From NCBI GenBank assembly GCA_964514665.1, contig CAZESH010000235.1, positions 1 through 7,053 on the forward strand: a stretch of 7,053 bases of DNA. Reading direction: 5' to 3'. Of this stretch, positions 4,745-7,053 are shown one piece after another. This stretch comes from CAZESH01 sp964514665. GTDB lineage: Bacteria > Bacillota > Bacilli > Paenibacillales > KCTC-25726. Both the position numbers and the translations under genes were made by a program. How positions within the stretch are numbered: position 1 is the stretch's first letter; each line of letters starts with the position of its first letter. A model generated the notes under the pieces. The model saw nothing but the letters and a program-made list of their open reading frames with translations. It was not told the origin of the DNA and made no database searches.

Positions 4745-6687
4745 AGCGCGCTGCGAACGCCGAGAATATATTTGGCGCGGTCAAGGGGGTTGACGCCGCG
4801 TCTTTTTCTTGCCGCTCCAAGCTCCAAGGGACAAGGTTTGTAGCCGTCAAAACGGGCTGCCCATGTGCCGTATCCGGCTGTCAGCGCGCTTAAGCGCACG
4901 GGAAAATCAAGCGAGCTTGCCACGGGCACCCGGCCTTCGATGACGATACGTTCCGCCGACACGAACGGATTGTCCAGCTCCGCCCGCATTTGTGAAAGCT
5001 CGCTCAGCAAGCGGCCGCCGGTGTGCTCCGGAGCCGTCAGCCGAAAAGCGGCAATCGGCTCAAGCAGCGTCGTGCCGGCCCGCGCCAAACCGTCCATTAT
5101 GCCCATCGGCGTGGCTACGGCGAAATCAAGCGGATGCGTGTGCCAAACGTGATGCTCCCCTTCGACCAAAGTGATGTTGGCATCGGTCACTTCCCATCCA
5201 TACAGGCCTTGACTCAAGGCTTCAGGCAAGCGCCGCTCCACTTCATTCTGATAGCGCTCCAGCAAATGCTCCGTTCTGACAAGCGAACGGTATGATATGC
5301 CGCTGCCACGCTCCGCAGGTTCAATCCAAAATCGCAATATCGCCCAGCACGGCTTCGGCATCGTATAAGAAACGTAGCCTTCTGCTGCCGCAGCAGGCGT
5401 CTCTTTATAAATGACCGACGGACGGCCGAACTCCGCTTCAATCTGATAGCGCGAACGAAGCATGCTCGTCAGCACTTCAATCTGGATTGCACCCATAATC
5501 TTCACATGCATTTCCCGCTCGTTCTGCAGCCACTGCAGATCAAGCAACGGGTCTTCCTCCGACAGCTCGTGCAAAGCCGCAGCCAATGCCGGATAGTCGC
5601 TTTCCTCCTTCGCCGTCACCTGCACCGTGAGCAGCGGAACCGCCATATGATGCGCAGCCGGAATATCTCTTCCGTCCCCGATCACGTCTCCGATGCACGC
5701 GGCCTGAAGGCCATAGACGACGCCGATGTCTCCCGCTCGCAGCATTCCCGTATCTTCGTAGTGAAGCGCATGCGCCTTGCGGATTTGCGTCACCTTTTCC
5801 TCCACATTCCGCATCGCGTTAAACAGTGTGTCGCGGTTTTCGATTTTCCCGTTAAAGAGCCGGACATAAGCCATCTTCCCCATCGCTTTGTCGCGCTCGA
5901 TTTTGAACACCAGACCGGAAACCGGCTTCTCTTCATCTCCGTCCGGCGCCGGCAGATAGTGCATCACGGCGTCAAGCAGTTCGGCAACACCGATGCCTTT
6001 CAACGCCGATCCGAAGCAAACGGGAAAAAGCTTGCTGCTGCGCGTCAGCCTTGCAACCTCATGCTCCAGCTCCTGCACGGAGAAGCTTGCGCCGGCGACG
6101 AATTTTTCAAGCAGCCGTTCGTCGGCGTCGGCAAGCTTTTCCAGCAGCTCGTCGCTTTCCAGAAAATGACGCACGCCCGTAAAAGCTCCTTCTGCCCCCG
6201 CCACCTGCTGAATCGCCGCGGCGAACGGAGAGAGCTGCTTTTGAATATCGGCGACCGCCTTATCCTGCGAAGCACCGATGCGGTCCATTTTGTTCACGAA
6301 AATCAAGGTGGGAACACGCATTGCACGCAGCGCCTGCCACAGCGTCTCGGTATGGGGCTGTACGCCTTCTGCGGCAGATACAACAAGAATCGCCCCGTCC
6401 AGTACACGGAGCGAACGTTCCACCTCCGAGGAAAAATCGACATGCCCCGGGGTATCGATCAAATTAATCCGGCAGTCCTTCCAGTGCAGCTCTGTTGTTG
6501 CTGCCCGCACGGAAATGCCGCGTTCCTTCTCAACCTCCAAGAAATCGGTAAAGGCAGTTCCGTTATCCACTCGCCCGGGGGTTTGAACTGCGCCTCCCAG
6601 ATAAAGCATTTGCTCCGTAACCGTCGTCTTTCCGGCATCGACATGTGCCAGAATTCCCACGTTGCGCAAGCGCGTGCGGAATGTCAT
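4741..6687 (-). CDS. EF-G/Tet(M)-like ribosome-associated translational GTPase
   Basis: A 648-residue protein of the tetracycline ribosomal-protection/EF-G family (Tet(M) is 639). GTPase motifs are intact: AHVDAGKT at 14-21, switch I ERGIS with Ser59, DTPGH at 78-82, NKMD at 132-135 and GSALK at 226-230. Domain II follows from about 255 (GLVFKIERDKAMGKMAYVRL), then domain III from about 345, domain IV with GLYGWEVTD at 494-502, and domain V to the end. The EF-G G' insert is absent, as in Tet proteins. The domain IV loop equivalent to Tet(M) YYSPVSTPADF reads HHVWHTHPLDF (512-522), so drug resistance should not be assumed; a housekeeping or stress role on the ribosome is equally possible. Start choice: the ATG at 6687 lies 12 nt after the AAGGAGG core; a TTG at 6696 would add three residues but is only 3 nt from it. 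The gene follows cvpA by 27 bp, probably in the same transcript. Confidence 0.88.
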   Translation of the reverse strand: MTFRTRLRNVGILAHVDAGKTTVTEQMLYLGGAVQTPGRVDNGTAFTDFLEVEKERGISVRAATTELHWKDCRINLIDTPGHVDFSSEVERSLRVLDGAILVVSAAEGVQPHTETLWQALRAMRVPTLIFVNKMDRIGASQDKAVADIQKQLSPFAAAIQQVAGAEGAFTGVRHFLESDELLEKLADADERLLEKFVAGASFSVQELEHEVARLTRSSKLFPVCFGSALKGIGVAELLDAVMHYLPAPDGDEEKPVSGLVFKIERDKAMGKMAYVRLFNGKIENRDTLFNAMRNVEEKVTQIRKAHALHYEDTGMLRAGDIGVVYGLQAACIGDVIGDGRDIPAAHHMAVPLLTVQVTAKEESDYPALAAALHELSEEDPLLDLQWLQNEREMHVKIMGAIQIEVLTSMLRSRYQIEAEFGRPSVIYKETPAAAAEGYVSYTMPKPCWAILRFWIEPAERGSGISYRSLVRTEHLLERYQNEVERRLPEALSQGLYGWEVTDANITLVEGEHHVWHTHPLDFAVATPMGIMDGLARAGTTLLEPIAAFRLTAPEHTGGRLLSELSQMRAELDNPFVSAERIVIEGRVPVASSLDFPVRLSALTAGYGTWAARFDGYKPCPLELGAARKRRGVNPLDRAKYILGVRSAL

Positions 6688-6697
6688 GGCAATCAAG

Positions 6698-6706
6698 CCC
6701 CTCCTT
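6698..6706 (-). promoter_or_regulatory. Ribosome binding site of the Tet(M)-like GTPase gene
   Basis: The minus strand reads AAGGAGGGG. Its GGAGG core is 12 nt from the ATG at 6687 and 3 nt from the TTG at 6696. Neither spacing is ideal, so the start of this gene is uncertain by three codons. Confidence 0.7.
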
Positions 6707-6714
6707 TATTCACT

Positions 6715-7053
6715 TCAAACCATCTTGCTGTTATTCCACAATTCCCGCAGCGTATCCATCACGACGGGATAATACTGCATAAACCAGGTTACCATGACCG
6801 AATCTTTCAGCAGGTTTTGCACCTTCAGACTGGGCATCGCGCTCATCACCCCGACGGCAATCACCACGATCACGGATACTTCCAGAGCGGCAAGCAGAGC
6901 TCCGCCCCATTTGTTGAAAAAGGATATCCCCGGTATTTTGGCCAGCACATCGAACAGATTGGCCAGAATCGACAACCCGATTTTGACGGCGAAAAAAATC
7001 AGCGCAAAGGCGATCGCATTATAAAACATCTTGTCAAGCTGCATGCCCTGCAC
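6715..7053 (-). CDS. cvpA: CvpA family membrane protein, partial (N-terminus outside window)
   Basis: The frame is open from the right edge to a TGA at 6715-6717, giving 112 visible residues. Two long hydrophobic stretches (about visible residues 11-34 and 49-70) flank an amphipathic segment containing FNKWGGALLAALEV. This matches the second half of CvpA proteins, where a W-G-G/A-L-L motif precedes the last helix. CvpA proteins are usually 160-180 residues with four helices, so 60-70 N-terminal residues should lie beyond the window; the codon at 7053 is GTG by chance and is not taken as the start. CvpA is an inner-membrane protein linked to colicin V production in E. coli and to envelope stress elsewhere; its biochemical role is unclear. 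In B. subtilis it lies between zapA and polX-mutS2, so its presence here marks the other flank of the mutS2 cluster. Confidence 0.82.
   Translation of the reverse strand: MQGMQLDKMFYNAIAFALIFFAVKIGLSILANLFDVLAKIPGISFFNKWGGALLAALEVSVIVVIAVGVMSAMPSLKVQNLLKDSVMVTWFMQYYPVVMDTLRELWNNSKMV

Noticed and set aside
4741..6687. Acquired tetracycline-resistance gene on a mobile element
   Set aside because: The family scaffold matches, but the drug-protection loop differs, no transposon or conjugation genes or leader-peptide attenuator are nearby, and the gene is embedded behind cvpA.

Overview
The window looks like chromosomal DNA of a mid-GC, Gram-positive Bacillota bacterium, most probably Paenibacillaceae. 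The support is strong AGGAGG-type ribosome binding sites, GTG starts paired with good Shine-Dalgarno sequences, compact U-tailed hairpin terminators, and the protein families: MutS2 of Bacillus type, a YshE-like DUF350 membrane protein, CvpA, a YvlD-like membrane protein and a lipoprotein with a Gram-positive lipobox. No RNA genes, CRISPR arrays, insertion sequences or phage modules were seen.

Layout from left to right. (1) Minus strand, 1-413: DUF350 membrane protein, cut at its C-terminal end by the window edge. (2) Minus strand, 440-2785: complete mutS2, 26 bp upstream of the DUF350 gene and probably in one transcript with it, with a candidate promoter near 2836-2864. (3) Plus strand, 2993-3364: small four-helix YvlD-like protein (phage_holin_4_2 family), followed by a terminator. 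(4) Plus strand, 3551-3925: lipoprotein with a CuA-type copper motif, with its own candidate promoter, a tandem 10-bp repeat upstream and a terminator downstream. (5) Plus strand, 4067-4744: short-chain dehydrogenase/reductase. (6) Minus strand, 4741-6687: EF-G/Tet(M)-like translational GTPase whose stop codon overlaps that of the SDR gene tail to tail. (7) Minus strand, 6715-7053: C-terminal part of CvpA, cut at its N-terminal side by the window edge, 27 bp upstream of the GTPase gene.

In Bacillus subtilis the order is zapA-cvpA-polX-mutS2-yshE. Here both flanks of that cluster are present in the expected orientation (cvpA on the right, mutS2 and a yshE-like gene on the left). The polX position between them instead holds a block of about 3.9 kb with four unrelated genes, three of them on the opposite strand. 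Two genes in the window are tied to ribosomes: MutS2, a ribosome-collision factor in B. subtilis, and the Tet(M)-like GTPase. The latter has intact GTPase motifs, but the domain IV loop that touches the decoding centre in tetracycline-protection proteins is rewritten. That GTPase, the stand-alone CuA lipoprotein with its possible Spo0A-type tandem boxes, and the rearranged cvpA-mutS2 interval are the parts most worth a second look. I found no strong evidence of a wholly new multi-gene system.
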